From positions 372,001-436,000 of the forward strand of contig NZ_FTMX01000001.1 of NCBI RefSeq assembly GCF_900156045.1: a stretch of 64,000 bases of DNA, written 5' to 3'. Positions 33,701-43,357 of the stretch are shown piece after piece. The notes below the pieces were generated by a model. That model was not told where the DNA came from. It ran no database searches and saw nothing but the letters and a program-made list of their open reading frames with translations. The translations under genes and the position numbers were made by a program. This stretch comes from Peribacillus simplex (lineage in GTDB: Bacteria; Bacillota; Bacilli; Bacillales; DSM-1321). The first letter of the stretch is position 1. Every line of letters begins with the position of its first letter.

Positions 33701-34705
33701 ATGGCACAGCTCATAAAGATGCAGGATTATATTTCACGGTATGAGCAGGATATTTATCGTTATCCAACACAATTTGCACGGTTGAAAAAACAGCAATGGG
33801 ATAAATTAAAGGCTGCTTATAATGCGGGCGAGCTAGGGCTGTATAGCGAACATACTGAAAGTGAAACGCAGGTCAAATTTGATCCGACTCAGGAAGCTTC
33901 AAAGGGCCTGTTTAAAAAAGTGAAAGGTATATTCCACCGGTCAGGTAAACAGGAGGCAGAAGCGGAAGAACTGCTAATACCGAACCAAATCGAAGATACT
34001 AATGTTTTTTCGTTAAGAATTCCGTTCCAGCCGGACAGTCTGGATGAATTAAAGCAAAATTTTTTAAATCAATTGCTCCGTTTTCAAATGAAATGGGGGA
34101 GTTCGACGCTTCGTGAAAAGTCATTTGTGGACCAATCATTCTTTTTGGATGAGAGGCTCCGCTTTTTTCTGCAGCGTTTTCCGGATACGTTTCTCGTATT
34201 ATATAAACCTATCTTTCTATTGAAAAATGCGCCTGTTGAAGTCGAAGTCATTTTATTGACCCCTGTTGATGCTTGGTGCATCACTTTTCTGGAAGCGGAA
34301 GAAGACGCTGCTTTCATCGGTTCGAGTGAACGGTTCTGGGTCCGAAGGCATCATAAGCATCCTGATAAAAAAGTGCTCAGCCCTTTGTTGGGTGCAAATC
34401 GGATGACGAACATCGTCTCCCGGTTATTTGAGCTATATGAAGTGAACATGCCGATTAAAAAGGTGGTTTTATCCCGGAATGGATATGTCGATTATCCCGA
34501 AGCCCCTTATGATATTACGATATTGGATAAACGGACCTTCCCGGAATGGTTTGAAAGGCTGCGGGCTATATCGTCCCCTCTTAAGGCACAGCAGTTAAAA
34601 GGGGCGCAGGCATTGCTTGAATATTGCCAAACTACATCCAGCTTGCGACCTGAATGGGAAGCCGATTATAACCAAACAGAAGGAAATGAGCATGCCGCAC
34701 CTTAA
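33701..34705 (+). CDS. ytlQ: YtlQ-like protein of unknown function
   Basis: 334 residues, cytoplasmic, no membrane segment. It opens with MAQLIKMQDYISRYEQDIYR (first 20 residues), with lysine-rich KGLFKKVKGIFHRSG near 70. A conserved-looking middle carries RFQMKWGSSTLREKS. It resembles the nuclease-related (NERD) or YtlQ group, but catalytic residues are not obvious to me. The start is ATG 33701, behind GGGTGGTGG; ATG 33686 five codons upstream is possible. Its last 14 bases overlap ytlR. Confidence 0.75.
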   Translation: MAQLIKMQDYISRYEQDIYRYPTQFARLKKQQWDKLKAAYNAGELGLYSEHTESETQVKFDPTQEASKGLFKKVKGIFHRSGKQEAEAEELLIPNQIEDTNVFSLRIPFQPDSLDELKQNFLNQLLRFQMKWGSSTLREKSFVDQSFFLDERLRFFLQRFPDTFLVLYKPIFLLKNAPVEVEVILLTPVDAWCITFLEAEEDAAFIGSSERFWVRRHHKHPDKKVLSPLLGANRMTNIVSRLFELYEVNMPIKKVVLSRNGYVDYPEAPYDITILDKRTFPEWFERLRAISSPLKAQQLKGAQALLEYCQTTSSLRPEWEADYNQTEGNEHAAP

Positions 34706-35648
34706 TGAAACGGTATATTTCATTGTCAATCCAATGGCTGGAAATGAAGAAAGTTTGAAGATTTGGAAAAAAGCCGAGGAAATACTGAAATCAAAAGCCG
34801 TTCCCCATAAGGTGTTCTTTACACGTGAAAAGGGGCATGCGCTAAGATTGACGAAGGAAATTCTATCAGGGACGAATCAGGATACCAGGGTGATCGCTGT
34901 CGGGGGAGATGGCACGATTAATGAAATGATAAATGGCGCCATCGGGTTCCCTCACGCTATCATCGGCTCAATTGCGGCTGGATCCGGCAATGATTATGTA
35001 AGGGGCATTCAAAAAACGGAGAGTGTGGAAGAAGCTCTTTCTTTATTTCAGGATAATGCCTTCCGTGCCATTGATATTGGACGGTACGAGACGAATGGCA
35101 AGGCGGGTTATTTCGTGAACTGCCTGGGAATGGGCATTGATGCTGAAATATCCGATGAAGCAGAACGTTCCCCTCTGAAAAAATGGTTTAATTTTGTCAG
35201 GGCGGGTAAATTAATTTATCTGTTCATTTTTATAAAAAAGATATTTACTTACAAGCCCAGTTGCATGGAATTGATCATTGATGGTGATCGGCATCTTTTG
35301 AAAAAGGTTTGGTTCATTGTTATTGCGAACCAGCCCTACTTTGGCGGTGGGATGAAAATTTCACCGATGTCAAAACTGGATGATGGCAGGTTGAACGTGA
35401 TTGCGGTCCATGATATTACTTTGTTGAAATTATTGACCGTCTTCATCACCGTTTTTTGGGGCGGTCACCTAAACATTAAAAATGTTGATTCTTTTTCCGG
35501 TAAAATGATAAAAATGAAGAATCAAGGGTCAGTAAAAATCCAGTCCGATGGGGAAATTGTTGGTACGCATGAAGTAGCTGCAATGGTTCTGAAAGAGAAA
35601 ATGCGCGTCATGTTCAAGGGTGATGACCCATGCAAAAATATGAAATGA
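34692..35648 (+). CDS. ytlR: Diacylglycerol-kinase-family lipid kinase (YtlR-like)
   Basis: 318 residues. N-terminal catalytic domain with VNPMAGNEES near 13, VIAVGGDGTINEM near 70 and GSIAAGSGNDYVRG near 100; C-terminal domain with YFVNCLGMGIDAEISDEAE. It should phosphorylate a lipid or related alcohol in the cytoplasm; the real substrate of YtlR is not established. The start is ATG 34692, 7 bases after AGAAGGAA; ATG 34686 is too close to that site. Confidence 0.88.
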   Translation: MPHLNETVYFIVNPMAGNEESLKIWKKAEEILKSKAVPHKVFFTREKGHALRLTKEILSGTNQDTRVIAVGGDGTINEMINGAIGFPHAIIGSIAAGSGNDYVRGIQKTESVEEALSLFQDNAFRAIDIGRYETNGKAGYFVNCLGMGIDAEISDEAERSPLKKWFNFVRAGKLIYLFIFIKKIFTYKPSCMELIIDGDRHLLKKVWFIVIANQPYFGGGMKISPMSKLDDGRLNVIAVHDITLLKLLTVFITVFWGGHLNIKNVDSFSGKMIKMKNQGSVKIQSDGEIVGTHEVAAMVLKEKMRVMFKGDDPCKNMK

Positions 35649-35728
35649 TTTATTTGTTTTTGTTTTATGAGTATAATCGTTTTATAGTACTTGACGAAGA
35701 AACCGTTTTTCAACTAAAATTTAATTTA

Positions 35729-35763
35729 TGGCTATTGTTTAATTGCTCAATAGCTATTTTTTT
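35729..35763 (+). terminator. Terminator after ytlR
   Basis: TGGCTATTG (35729-35737) pairs with CAATAGCTA (35748-35756) with one G-T pair, followed by TTTTTTT. Confidence 0.85.
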
Positions 35764-35931
35764 ATTTCTCTAAAATGAGGATGTTTTTAATTGCGGGTAT
35801 CATCCCGATGCAAGTATATATGCAGCTTCGCCAGCAGGCGGATTTTTTATAAAACATGGACTCAAAGTAGTGGTAATACATACACTAGGTGAACGTACCC
35901 ACATTTGTATGATTAAGCGAGGAAATCGAAG

Positions 35932-36723
35932 GTGAACCAGTTGGAACATTTATTAGGTCAGGAGTGGGATATATCCCCTGCCGGAGGAGCTACGGGAGAA
36001 GCCTTTATTGCCGAGAAAGAGGGGCAGAAGCTCTTCCTTAAACGAAATTCATCGCCATTTTTAGCTGTTCTTTCGGCTGAGGGCATTGTTCCAAAGTTAA
36101 TGTGGACAAAACGCCTGGAAAATGGGGATGTAATTACGGCCCAGCATTGGATGGAAGGCAGGGAGCTATCTCAGCAGGAAATGAACAATATAAGAGTCGC
36201 AAAGCTGCTTCAAAAAATTCATCAATCCGATCCTTTGTTAAGCATGCTCAAAAGGCTTGGGAAATCCCCTTTACGACCTGAAAGTATACTTACAGACATA
36301 GAAACCGGGTTATCTTCGGATGTTACGGATATTCCGATGATCAAGCAGGCCATCCATTTTTTACAGAATAATCTCCTGTTGATTGAATGCGACGAAAAAG
36401 TCGTCTGTCATTGTGATGTGAACCATAATAATTGGCTCATGACCGAAACCGACGGATTGTTCCTGATTGATTGGGACGGAGCGGTCATTGGCGATCCGGC
36501 CATTGACCTCGGCATACTCCTGTATTCTTATGTCCCAAGGGAAGAGTGGAATCAATGGCTTGCCCGTTACGGCAAGAAGCTTGACGCAGGCCTGGAGATG
36601 AGGATGAAATGGCACACGGTTTCACAACTTGTGCTTTCCATCCAATGGCATCATCGCAGAAAGCGGTACGAGGAAAGAAATGAGTTACTGCAAAAACTGG
36701 AAGCATTATTGATGGTTGGCTGA
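35932..36723 (+). CDS. ytmP: YtmP-like aminoglycoside/choline-kinase-fold phosphotransferase
   Basis: 263 residues, protein-kinase-like fold. The catalytic loop is CHCDVNHNNWL near 155 and the metal site is LIDWDGAVIGDPAIDLGILL near 172. EAFIAEKEGQKLFLKRNSS gives the ATP-binding lysine near the N-terminus. The family phosphorylates small alcohols such as choline, thiamine or sugars; the substrate here is unknown. The start is GTG 35932. The stop directly abuts the stop of the converging ytzH. Confidence 0.85.
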   Translation: MNQLEHLLGQEWDISPAGGATGEAFIAEKEGQKLFLKRNSSPFLAVLSAEGIVPKLMWTKRLENGDVITAQHWMEGRELSQQEMNNIRVAKLLQKIHQSDPLLSMLKRLGKSPLRPESILTDIETGLSSDVTDIPMIKQAIHFLQNNLLLIECDEKVVCHCDVNHNNWLMTETDGLFLIDWDGAVIGDPAIDLGILLYSYVPREEWNQWLARYGKKLDAGLEMRMKWHTVSQLVLSIQWHHRRKRYEERNELLQKLEALLMVG

Positions 36724-36999
36724 TCAGAATTGATCTATATCATCCACCCACTGGGACAGGTCGTTCTGGTGGGTTGAAATATGTGCATCTAAATCGGCGG
36801 TACCGATGCCTGTCTGACTGTATTCGTAAATCTCCGACAGTATCGTTTTCACATTGCTGTCAATTTCCATATTGATCATTAATGATTTGACGAGCCTTTC
36901 AACCTGTTCACATTCAGAAACGGATCCGCAGCAGTCTGTTTGATGGTTGGTCAATATATCTTTCAATAGTGACATTTGATGTTCATGGGAAAGCGGCAT
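36724..36999 (-). CDS. ytzH: YtzH-like small protein
   Basis: 91 residues, cytoplasmic. Opening LSHEHQMSLLKDILTNHQTD, then a CCGS cysteine pair near 24 and C-terminal acidic ISTHQNDLSQWVDDIDQF. Function unknown; its place beside ytmP and trmB is conserved in Bacillus. AAAGGAGAGG on the minus strand fixes ATG 36999. Its stop codon begins at the base right after the ytmP stop, so the two convergent genes share no spacer. Confidence 0.88.
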   Translation of the reverse strand: MPLSHEHQMSLLKDILTNHQTDCCGSVSECEQVERLVKSLMINMEIDSNVKTILSEIYEYSQTGIGTADLDAHISTHQNDLSQWVDDIDQF

Positions 37000-37114
37000 A
37001 TAATACCTCTCCTTTCTTGAATATGATTCAAGGGATTCCCAGGCGGTTCTCGCCTGCCCTTCACTTATTTATGGTGTGTTTTGCTGAAAGTTTTATACAT
37101 GAAAACTACAGAGA

Positions 37115-37147
37115 CTGTCGCCTGGATGGCCGGCAGTTTTTTTATTT
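37115..37147 (+). terminator. Terminator-like hairpin upstream of trmB
   Basis: CTGTCG (37115-37120) pairs with CGGCAG (37131-37136), followed by TTTTTTTATTT. On the plus strand it would stop ytmP read-through across ytzH. Confidence 0.65.
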
Positions 37148-37240
37148 GGTCAGTGTGTGTTTCCTGAAAAAATCAACTTGCAGGAATCCATGCACTCGTG
37201 TTATGGTTTGAACGATTATATTTTAAATAGGGGTGTCATC

Positions 37241-37879
37241 ATGCGTTTAAGAAATAAACCTTGGGCTGAAGACCGTTTGAATGATTTTCCACAATATGTA
37301 ATTCATCAGCCAGTGAGCCATAAAGGTAAATGGCATGAAGTTTTCGGTAACGATAATCCGTTATATATTGAAGTGGGTACGGGAAAAGGCCGTTTCATCA
37401 CAGAAATGGCAAAAGCCCATCCTGATGTGAATTTCATTGGGATTGAAGTATATGGAAGCGTCATTGTAGCTGCTTTGGATTTGCTGATTGAAGCGAATGT
37501 TCCAAATTTAAAGCTGTTGAATGTTGACGCAGCGAACTTAGGGGACTATTTTGCAAAAGGTGACGTGGACCGCGTCTACTTGAATTTCTCTGATCCATGG
37601 CCGAAATCACGTCATGCAAAACGTCGGTTAACGTATAAGACCTTCCTCGAAGTATATGAAGGCATCCTGCCAGACAAAGGCGAGATTCACTTCAAGACGG
37701 ATAACCAAGGGTTATTCGAATCTTCCTTGAAAAGTATTTCCGAGTACGGCATGCTCTTGAAATATGTAAGCCTTGATCTACACAATAGCAATTTTGAAGG
37801 CAACATCATGACTGAATATGAAGAAAAGTTCTCGAGTAAAGGCAACCGGATATACCGTTTGGAAGCAATGTTCCAATAA
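37241..37879 (+). CDS. trmB: tRNA (guanine-N7-)-methyltransferase TrmB
   Basis: 212 residues. SAM-dependent methylation of G46 in the tRNA variable loop. Motifs: [16 protein letters not shown] near 42, [16 protein letters not shown] near 66, and the family hallmark [19 protein letters not shown] near 113. ATG 37241 follows AGGGGTG. The frame is open for 28 more codons upstream but those lack homology to the family. Strong terminator downstream. Confidence 0.95.
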   Translation: MRLRNKPWAEDRLNDFPQYVIHQPVSHKGKWHEVFGNDNPLYIEVGTGKGRFITEMAKAHPDVNFIGIEVYGSVIVAALDLLIEANVPNLKLLNVDAANLGDYFAKGDVDRVYLNFSDPWPKSRHAKRRLTYKTFLEVYEGILPDKGEIHFKTDNQGLFESSLKSISEYGMLLKYVSLDLHNSNFEGNIMTEYEEKFSSKGNRIYRLEAMFQ

Positions 37880-37888
37880 TCATCGATC

Positions 37889-37919
37889 AAAAACCAGGTG
37901 CACGGCATCTGGTTTTTTT
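37889..37919 (+). terminator. Terminator after trmB
   Basis: AAAAACCAGGTGC pairs with GCATCTGGTTTTT (one G-T pair) and ends in a T-run. Confidence 0.88.
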
Positions 37920-38019
37920 CCTTGTTAAGGCGGTGTATTTCATTCACGAGGATGACTTGATTGTTATCGATTTCAATATATGGAAGTGGATGTTAAACTA
38001 AAGGGAGAGGAGGGGTAAA

Positions 38020-38865
38020 ATGGAAACGATGCAAATAGGGGAAATTAAATTAACATGGTTGAATGGCGGTGTGACTCACTTGGATGGCGGTGCGATGTTC
38101 GGTGTTGTACCGAAACCGCTTTGGGCCAAGAAGTATCCTGTTAACGAAAATAACCAAATCGAGTTACGTACGGATCCGATTTTGGTGCAGGCCAATGGAT
38201 TGAACATGCTTATAGATTCCGGTATTGGCAATGGAAAGCTGAATGACAAGCAGAAACGGAATTTTGGGGTGACGGAGGAATCCAACCTCGTCGAAGATCT
38301 TGGCAGACTTGGGATTCAGCCAAATGATATCGATTACATTTTAATGACCCATCTACATTTCGACCATGCCTGCGGTTTGACGAAACGTGAAGGTGAAACT
38401 TGGGTGCCTGTTTTCGAGCGTGCAGAAATCATCACGACACAAACAGAATGGACGGAAATGAAAAACCCGAATATTCGTTCAAAAAGTACATATTGGGCAG
38501 AAAACTGGGAGGCTGTCGCTTCTCTTGTACGTCCTTTTGAAGGTGAGCAGGAAATTACGGACGGCATTAAAATGATCCATACCGGGGGGCATAGTGATGG
38601 ACATGCGATCATCATCATTGAGGATGGCGGGGATAGATTGATTCACATGGCAGATATCATGCCGACGCACGCACATGCGAATGTTCTCTGGGTCCTCGCT
38701 TATGATGATTATCCCATGACTTCCATTGAGGCGAAGGAAAAGTGGATGAAATCCGGACTGGAAAATGGGTCCTGGTACAGCTTTTACCATGATGCCCAAT
38801 ATTGTGCCATCAAATGGGATGTAACGGGTAAGGAAATCATAGCCGAATTGAAACGGGAGCGATAA
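38020..38865 (+). CDS. ytnP: YtnP-like metallo-beta-lactamase-fold lactonase
   Basis: 281 residues. The zinc motif is [12 protein letters not shown] near 107-118; further ligands are in [12 protein letters not shown] near 189 and [16 protein letters not shown] near 208. B. subtilis YtnP has been reported as a lactonase that interferes with acyl-homoserine-lactone signalling and with Streptomyces signalling. Whether this copy does so is inference. GGAGAGGAGGGG precedes ATG 38020. It converges with ytzB across a hairpin. Confidence 0.9.
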   Translation: METMQIGEIKLTWLNGGVTHLDGGAMFGVVPKPLWAKKYPVNENNQIELRTDPILVQANGLNMLIDSGIGNGKLNDKQKRNFGVTEESNLVEDLGRLGIQPNDIDYILMTHLHFDHACGLTKREGETWVPVFERAEIITTQTEWTEMKNPNIRSKSTYWAENWEAVASLVRPFEGEQEITDGIKMIHTGGHSDGHAIIIIEDGGDRLIHMADIMPTHAHANVLWVLAYDDYPMTSIEAKEKWMKSGLENGSWYSFYHDAQYCAIKWDVTGKEIIAELKRER

Positions 38866-38878
38866 GAGGGAAAGCAAA

Positions 38879-38914
38879 AGGAGGACGTCATTTGACGGCC
38901 CTCCTGTTGTTGTT
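38879..38914 (+). terminator. Terminator after ytnP
   Basis: AGGAGG and CCTCCT form the outer stem (38879-38884 with 38900-38905), with an inner GTCA/TGAC stem, followed by GTTGTTGTTTT. It ends one base before the ytzB stop. Confidence 0.75.
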
Positions 38915-39232
38915 TTAATCATTTTGCGCATTAAGCTCCAATATCGTTCCTGTTGAGGCATCTGCAACAAATTCGAATTGCTCACGTTTACCCTCTGTGT
39001 TTCTGGTGATCCCGCCTTTGTACACTTCATAGTCCAAGTCATTTTTTGTATAATTCTCCGGCTTCATCAAGATCCATGAGCCATATATATTTCCATCCTT
39101 TTTGACTGTTTCCTTCACTTGGGCCAAGACTTTATCGGGAGAAGGTTTACTTGATTGATCCAATAGTTGTTTTGTCGCATAGCCAGCAGCAAACCCGGCT
39201 GCAGTACCTAGTAAAAACGTTTTCCAATTCAT
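38915..39232 (-). CDS. ytzB: YtzB-like PepSY-domain protein
   Basis: 105 residues. An N-terminal hydrophobic segment (FLLGTAAGFAAGYATKQLL) acts as anchor or uncleaved signal. It is followed by a PepSY-type domain: VLAQVKETVKKDGNIYGSW, then YEVYKGGITRNTEGKREQFEF and ASTGTILEL. PepSY domains often inhibit or bind proteases. ATG 39232 is set by GGAGG nine bases upstream on the minus strand; an ATG five codons upstream overlaps that site. Confidence 0.85.
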   Translation of the reverse strand: MNWKTFLLGTAAGFAAGYATKQLLDQSSKPSPDKVLAQVKETVKKDGNIYGSWILMKPENYTKNDLDYEVYKGGITRNTEGKREQFEFVADASTGTILELNAQND

Positions 39233-39410
39233 TGATTTCTCCTCCATTGCATTTATTAAAATCGCTTCTTCCAGTATACAGAAGAACGCTTTATTTGACT
39301 AATAATTTGAAATTTTACCCATTAACTGATAAATTAGAACTTTCTAGTGTATCACGATGCTAAGTTTTGTAAAATAGTAAGAAACAATACATAGGTTAGG
39401 GGTTATAAAA

Positions 39411-40484
39411 ATGAATCATGAGACTTTGGAACTTTTTAAAACATTGACGGAATTGCCGGGAGCCTCGGGAAATGAACATGCAGTTCGGAGTTTCATGAAG
39501 AGGGAGCTGGAAAAGTATTCGGATGAAATCGTCCAGGATCGCCTTGGCGGAATATTTGGCGTTAAAAGAGGCGATGAGGATGGGCCGACTGTACTAGTTG
39601 CCGGACACATGGATGAAGTGGGATTCATGGTCACCTCAGTAACGGAAAATGGAATGATCCGCTTTCAGACTCTGGGAGGCTGGTGGAGCCAAGTGCTATT
39701 GGCCCAAAGAGTCGAGATTATAACCGATAACGGTCCGGTCATTGGTGTCATCGGTTCGATTCCGCCCCATTTGCTTGATGAATCGCAACGGTCAAAACCA
39801 ATGGATATCAAAAATATGCTGATTGATATCGGGGCGGATGATAAGGAAGATGTGAAGAGAATCGGTATTAAGCCAGGTCAGCAGATTGTACCGATTTGTC
39901 CATTCACTCCTATGGCCAATGAGAAGAAAATCCTCGCAAAAGCGTGGGATAATCGTTACGGATGCGGACTTGCGATAGAATTGTTAAAAGATTTAAAAGG
40001 TGAAACGTTACCGAATATCTTATATTCCGGGGCAACCGTCCAGGAGGAAGTCGGATTACGGGGTGCGCAAACTGCAGCTCATATGATCAAACCGGATCTT
40101 TTCTTCGCTTTGGATGCAAGTCCGGCGAACGATATGTCCGGCAGCAAAAGTGAATTTGGCCAGCTAGGAAAAGGGGCACTGCTCCGCATCTTCGATCGTT
40201 CGATGGTCACTCATCGCGGCATGAGGGAATTCATCCTTGATACGGCCGAGTCGAATGAGATTCCGTATCAATATTTCGTTTCCCAAGGCGGCACGGATGC
40301 AGGGCAAGTCCATATTGCAAACGAAGGCATTCCAAGCGGGGTGATTGGCATTTGTTCCCGCTATATTCATACACATGCATCCATGATTCATATTGATGAT
40401 TATGCCGCTGCACGTGAACTGATTGGGAAATTGGTTCGTTCCTGTGATAAAACGACATTCGAGACCTTGATTAATAACGGTTGA
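39411..40484 (+). CDS. ytoP: M42-family aminopeptidase (YtoP-like)
   Basis: 357 residues. Binuclear metal site: [12 protein letters not shown] near 66 (His, Asp), [11 protein letters not shown] near 180 (Asp), [11 protein letters not shown] near 210 (catalytic and ligand Glu), FALDAS near 234, and [14 protein letters not shown] near 321 (His). It forms large cytoplasmic oligomers that trim peptides; some members prefer Glu or Asp. AGGGG precedes ATG 39411. A long terminator follows. Confidence 0.92.
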   Translation: MNHETLELFKTLTELPGASGNEHAVRSFMKRELEKYSDEIVQDRLGGIFGVKRGDEDGPTVLVAGHMDEVGFMVTSVTENGMIRFQTLGGWWSQVLLAQRVEIITDNGPVIGVIGSIPPHLLDESQRSKPMDIKNMLIDIGADDKEDVKRIGIKPGQQIVPICPFTPMANEKKILAKAWDNRYGCGLAIELLKDLKGETLPNILYSGATVQEEVGLRGAQTAAHMIKPDLFFALDASPANDMSGSKSEFGQLGKGALLRIFDRSMVTHRGMREFILDTAESNEIPYQYFVSQGGTDAGQVHIANEGIPSGVIGICSRYIHTHASMIHIDDYAAARELIGKLVRSCDKTTFETLINNG

Positions 40485-40490
40485 TGGTGG

Positions 40491-40543
40491 AAGCTGAATG
40501 GGAAAGGGATGATGTCATGAATCCTATTCCATCAGCTTTTTTT
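40491..40543 (+). terminator. Terminator after ytoP
   Basis: AAGCTGA (40491-40497) pairs with TCAGCTT (40532-40538), with inner pairing GGGAT/ATCCT, followed by TTTTTT. Confidence 0.75.
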
Positions 40544-40565
40544 ACATAGAAGGAAGGTAATTATA

Positions 40566-41087
40566 TTGAAAATAGCAGTAGGCAGTAAAAATCCGGCAAA
40601 AGTAAGTGCCGTGCTTGGTGTATATGAAGATGCAGAAATCATTTCGCTTCAAGTGGAGAGCGGGGTCCCGGAACAGCCTTTTTCAGACGAGGAAACGATG
40701 GAGGGGGCAATGACACGTGCCCGGAACTGCTTGATTCACAGTGATGCCGAAATGGGTATCGGGCTTGAAGGCGGTGTCGTGAAAATGGGACAAGCGTTGT
40801 TTCTATGTAATTGGGGTGCAATGGCAACAAGGGACGGTGAGGTCTTTGTAGCTGCCGGAGCGAGAATCCCGGTTCCGGGAATTGTTGCTGGGAAGCTGCT
40901 GGACGGTGAAGAGTTGGGACCGGTGATGGACGCCTTCACAAGGCAAGAGAATATTAGCAAAAAGGAAGGTGCGATCGGCGTATTTACAAATGAGCGAATC
41001 ACCAGGGGGGAAATGTTTCTTCATATCATGAGGATGTTAGCCGGTCAACACGAGTATAGGCTGAAAATGGGAAAGCAGGATTCTTGA
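40566..41087 (+). CDS. DUF84 (YjjX-like) inosine/xanthosine triphosphatase
   Basis: 173 residues. Opens KIAVGSKNPAKVSAV (the NTP-binding SxNPxK motif) and shows PFSDEETMEGAMTRA near 38, GIGLEGGV near 60 and the C-terminal EGAIGVFTNERITRGEMF. The family hydrolyses ITP/XTP and related damaged nucleotides to the monophosphate. The start is TTG 40566 behind GGAAGG. It sits between terminators and is probably monocistronic. Confidence 0.88.
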   Translation: MKIAVGSKNPAKVSAVLGVYEDAEIISLQVESGVPEQPFSDEETMEGAMTRARNCLIHSDAEMGIGLEGGVVKMGQALFLCNWGAMATRDGEVFVAAGARIPVPGIVAGKLLDGEELGPVMDAFTRQENISKKEGAIGVFTNERITRGEMFLHIMRMLAGQHEYRLKMGKQDS

Positions 41088-41205
41088 ATCACTGTCATGG
41101 AAAAGCGAATTTCGAATGATGGAAACGAACACTGCCAAAACAGAGCAGGAACGGACAGGATTTTATAGAGCGGCATTGTTAGTATAGTGATAAGGGGGGA
41201 GCGAA

Positions 41206-42075
41206 ATGGGGTGGGTTGAATCAATCCAAAAGGCCATCGAATATATCGAGGAGCACTTATTGGAGGACCTGACGATCGAGAATATTTCCAGGCAGGCGAA
41301 TGCCTCAGCTTTTCATTTTCAACGGACATTCACGATTTTAACGGATATAACCATTGGTGACTATATCCGTCGACGAAGACTGACCTTAGCGGCCCAGGAA
41401 ATTTCATCAACAAATGGAAAGGTCATTGATTTAGCCTACAAGTATGGCTATGACACCCCCGAGGCATTCTCGAAAGCTTTTCGAAGGCAGCATGGGGTAT
41501 CTCCAAGCGAAGCCCGAAAGTATATAGGGAAGCTGAAATTCTATGAACGCCTGGTGATACAGGTGATTCTGAAAGGGGCAAAACCGATGAAATACAATAT
41601 CCTTGAAATGGATTCCTTTCAATTGATTGGAATCATGCAAGAGTTTTCCTTGGTTAATGGAGAGAATTTGATTGGGATTCCAAAGTTGTGGGAGAAAGTG
41701 AATTCGGATGGAACAGGAGATAGGTTAGCGAAGTTGAACAATGGCCAAATAGATGGCTTGATTGGTGTATGTGTCGATAAGCGGGCTGTGGAAAAAAATG
41801 AAACGATGGATTATTGGATAGGTGCAGAGTATTCCGGGAAAGTGCCTGAAGAGTTTTCAACCCTTACGATACCGGCTTCCAAGTGGGTTGCATTCGAAGT
41901 TCACGGTCCTATGCCTGAAGCCATCCAACAAGCTTGGAAACGAATTTTTTCCGAATGGTTCCCTACCAGCGGTTATGAACATGCCGGAACTCCAGAATTG
42001 GAAGTATACGCGAATGACGACGCATCAAACCCTGACTATTACTCCGAAATTTGGATTCCCATTAAAAAGGGATAA
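41206..42075 (+). CDS. AraC-family regulator with GyrI-like effector domain
   Basis: 289 residues. Residues 1-110 are an AraC DNA-binding domain: AIEYIEEHLLEDLTIENIS, ASAFHFQRTFTILTD and ALAYKYGYDTPEAFSKAFR-type (here DLAYKYGYDTPEAFSKAFRR). Residues about 125-289 are a GyrI/effector-binding domain (YNILEMDSFQLIGI, WVAFEVHGPMPEAIQQAW). This domain order, HTH first, is that of Rob/SoxS-like drug-sensing activators. The ligand and targets are unknown. AAGGGGGGAG precedes ATG 41206. Confidence 0.92.
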   Translation: MGWVESIQKAIEYIEEHLLEDLTIENISRQANASAFHFQRTFTILTDITIGDYIRRRRLTLAAQEISSTNGKVIDLAYKYGYDTPEAFSKAFRRQHGVSPSEARKYIGKLKFYERLVIQVILKGAKPMKYNILEMDSFQLIGIMQEFSLVNGENLIGIPKLWEKVNSDGTGDRLAKLNNGQIDGLIGVCVDKRAVEKNETMDYWIGAEYSGKVPEEFSTLTIPASKWVAFEVHGPMPEAIQQAWKRIFSEWFPTSGYEHAGTPELEVYANDDASNPDYYSEIWIPIKKG

Positions 42076-42094
42076 GATAAACGATTCGTTTTTC

Positions 42095-42124
42095 GCTTGC
42101 AGGGGATGCCCTGCAAGCTTTTTT
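42095..42124 (+). terminator. Terminator after the AraC-type gene
   Basis: GCTTGCAGGG (42095-42104) pairs with CCCTGCAAGC (42109-42118), followed by TTTTTT. Confidence 0.93.
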
Positions 42125-42168
42125 CGTTTCTTTATAAATCTGAGCCGGACAGTTAAGGACAGGGAGAT

Positions 42169-42618
42169 TTACAGCCCTTCTTCAAAAATATAAGAAAGCA
42201 CCTTCATGGCTTGGTTAACGGATTCTACCGTGACACTCGCCTTTTCCGATAATTCCTTTAAGGCATGATGATGGGATTCAGGACGGATCAAAATAAGCGG
42301 TTTACCCAGGGAAATGGCGGTGCTTGCGTCCATGGCAGTATTCCACTGTTTATATTTCTCGCCAAACAGAGCGACGACAAGGTCAGCTTTTTTCATCAAA
42401 AGACCTGTCCGCAAATTATTGATTTGGGAAGCGGCCGCATCCTTCAGGATGGAATTCGGCTGTTCCCCGAGGATATCTTCACCGATATTATCGGAGCGTT
42501 CATGATTTTCCATCGGGCCGACAAATTCTAAAGGAAGCTTCAGTGCAGCGGCCTTATCTCTCAGTTCACTTCTCCAATTGGAATGGATCTCCCCAGCAAG
42601 ATACACGGTTAACTTCAT
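42169..42618 (-). CDS. ytoQ: YtoQ-family protein
   Basis: 149-codon frame, 148 to 149 residues as in B. subtilis YtoQ. It opens MKLTVYLAGEIHSNWRSEL and has a nucleoside 2-deoxyribosyltransferase-like fold: KADLVVALFGEKYKQWNTAMDAS near 95 (seen in part) and SLGKPLILIRPESHHHALKEL. The reaction is not established. AAGGAGGAAAACT on the minus strand sets ATG 42618. The lipoprotein gene at 42742 is divergent. Confidence 0.9.
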   Translation of the reverse strand: MKLTVYLAGEIHSNWRSELRDKAAALKLPLEFVGPMENHERSDNIGEDILGEQPNSILKDAAASQINNLRTGLLMKKADLVVALFGEKYKQWNTAMDASTAISLGKPLILIRPESHHHALKELSEKASVTVESVNQAMKVLSYIFEEGL

Positions 42619-42741
42619 AGTTTTCCTCCTTGGTATTAAAATTGCTTTCATTGTACCATGTTTTTTGGAAAATGGATGAATTCCATAAATAAGGATAATA
42701 TTATCCATAAGATAGTAAAAGAGACGGCTGGAGGAATGACG

Positions 42742-43248
42742 ATGGCTTTATCGAATAAGAATATCCTTGCTTTCCTGTTGATAAGCAGTTTGATCGTGGG
42801 CTGCTCAGGTATAGAGAGACAAACCGAAAAGGCAATGAAGGCTGCTGAAGTGGCTTTTCGTGACGATGAAAAACAGCCAAATCAAGAGGCAGGGCTAATT
42901 CAAGTCTATCTGCCAAAGGATTATAAAGTAGTGGAAGAACATGATAATAATTTGATTTTACAAAAAGGTGATAAGATTTATATATTATTTGTCAATCCAA
43001 ATGAAAAAGAAGACAGCTCCGTGCTATATTTGGCGATAAAGGACCAAGATGATCAAAATATAATGCTGCATTCTTTTCAAACTGATGATAAATTCGGCTT
43101 TATTTCGATCAAAGAGATACCGAAAGAAAAGTATGAGCTTGCAGTGGGGATCGGCGGGGTGAAGCTGACAACCGAAACGGATAAAGACCAATTAAAAGCC
43201 GATGCGAAACAAATGATGGAAATCGTTTCATCCGTGCCCCAGAAATAA
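42742..43248 (+). CDS. Putative lipoprotein of unknown function
   Basis: 168 residues. A lipoprotein signal peptide ends LIVGC with Cys21. The mature part has IQVYLPKDYKVVEEHDNNLIL, KIYILFVNPNEKEDS and a C-terminal DQLKADAKQMMEIVSSV. The pattern recalls short DUF4367-like or YtpQ-neighbour lipoproteins, but I cannot name it. ATG 42742 is 7 bases after GGAGG; ATG 42736 is too close. No B. subtilis gene in this position comes to mind. Confidence 0.75.
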   Translation: MALSNKNILAFLLISSLIVGCSGIERQTEKAMKAAEVAFRDDEKQPNQEAGLIQVYLPKDYKVVEEHDNNLILQKGDKIYILFVNPNEKEDSSVLYLAIKDQDDQNIMLHSFQTDDKFGFISIKEIPKEKYELAVGIGGVKLTTETDKDQLKADAKQMMEIVSSVPQK

Positions 43249-43357
43249 GCTGATTCCTTCCTTTCAACCGATCCGTATTAATGGTTGATTTCTGGAGAGT
43301 CTGGTATGATGGGATTATAAATACTAAGGTGTCATTTAGAGCAGGAGGAATATTCAA

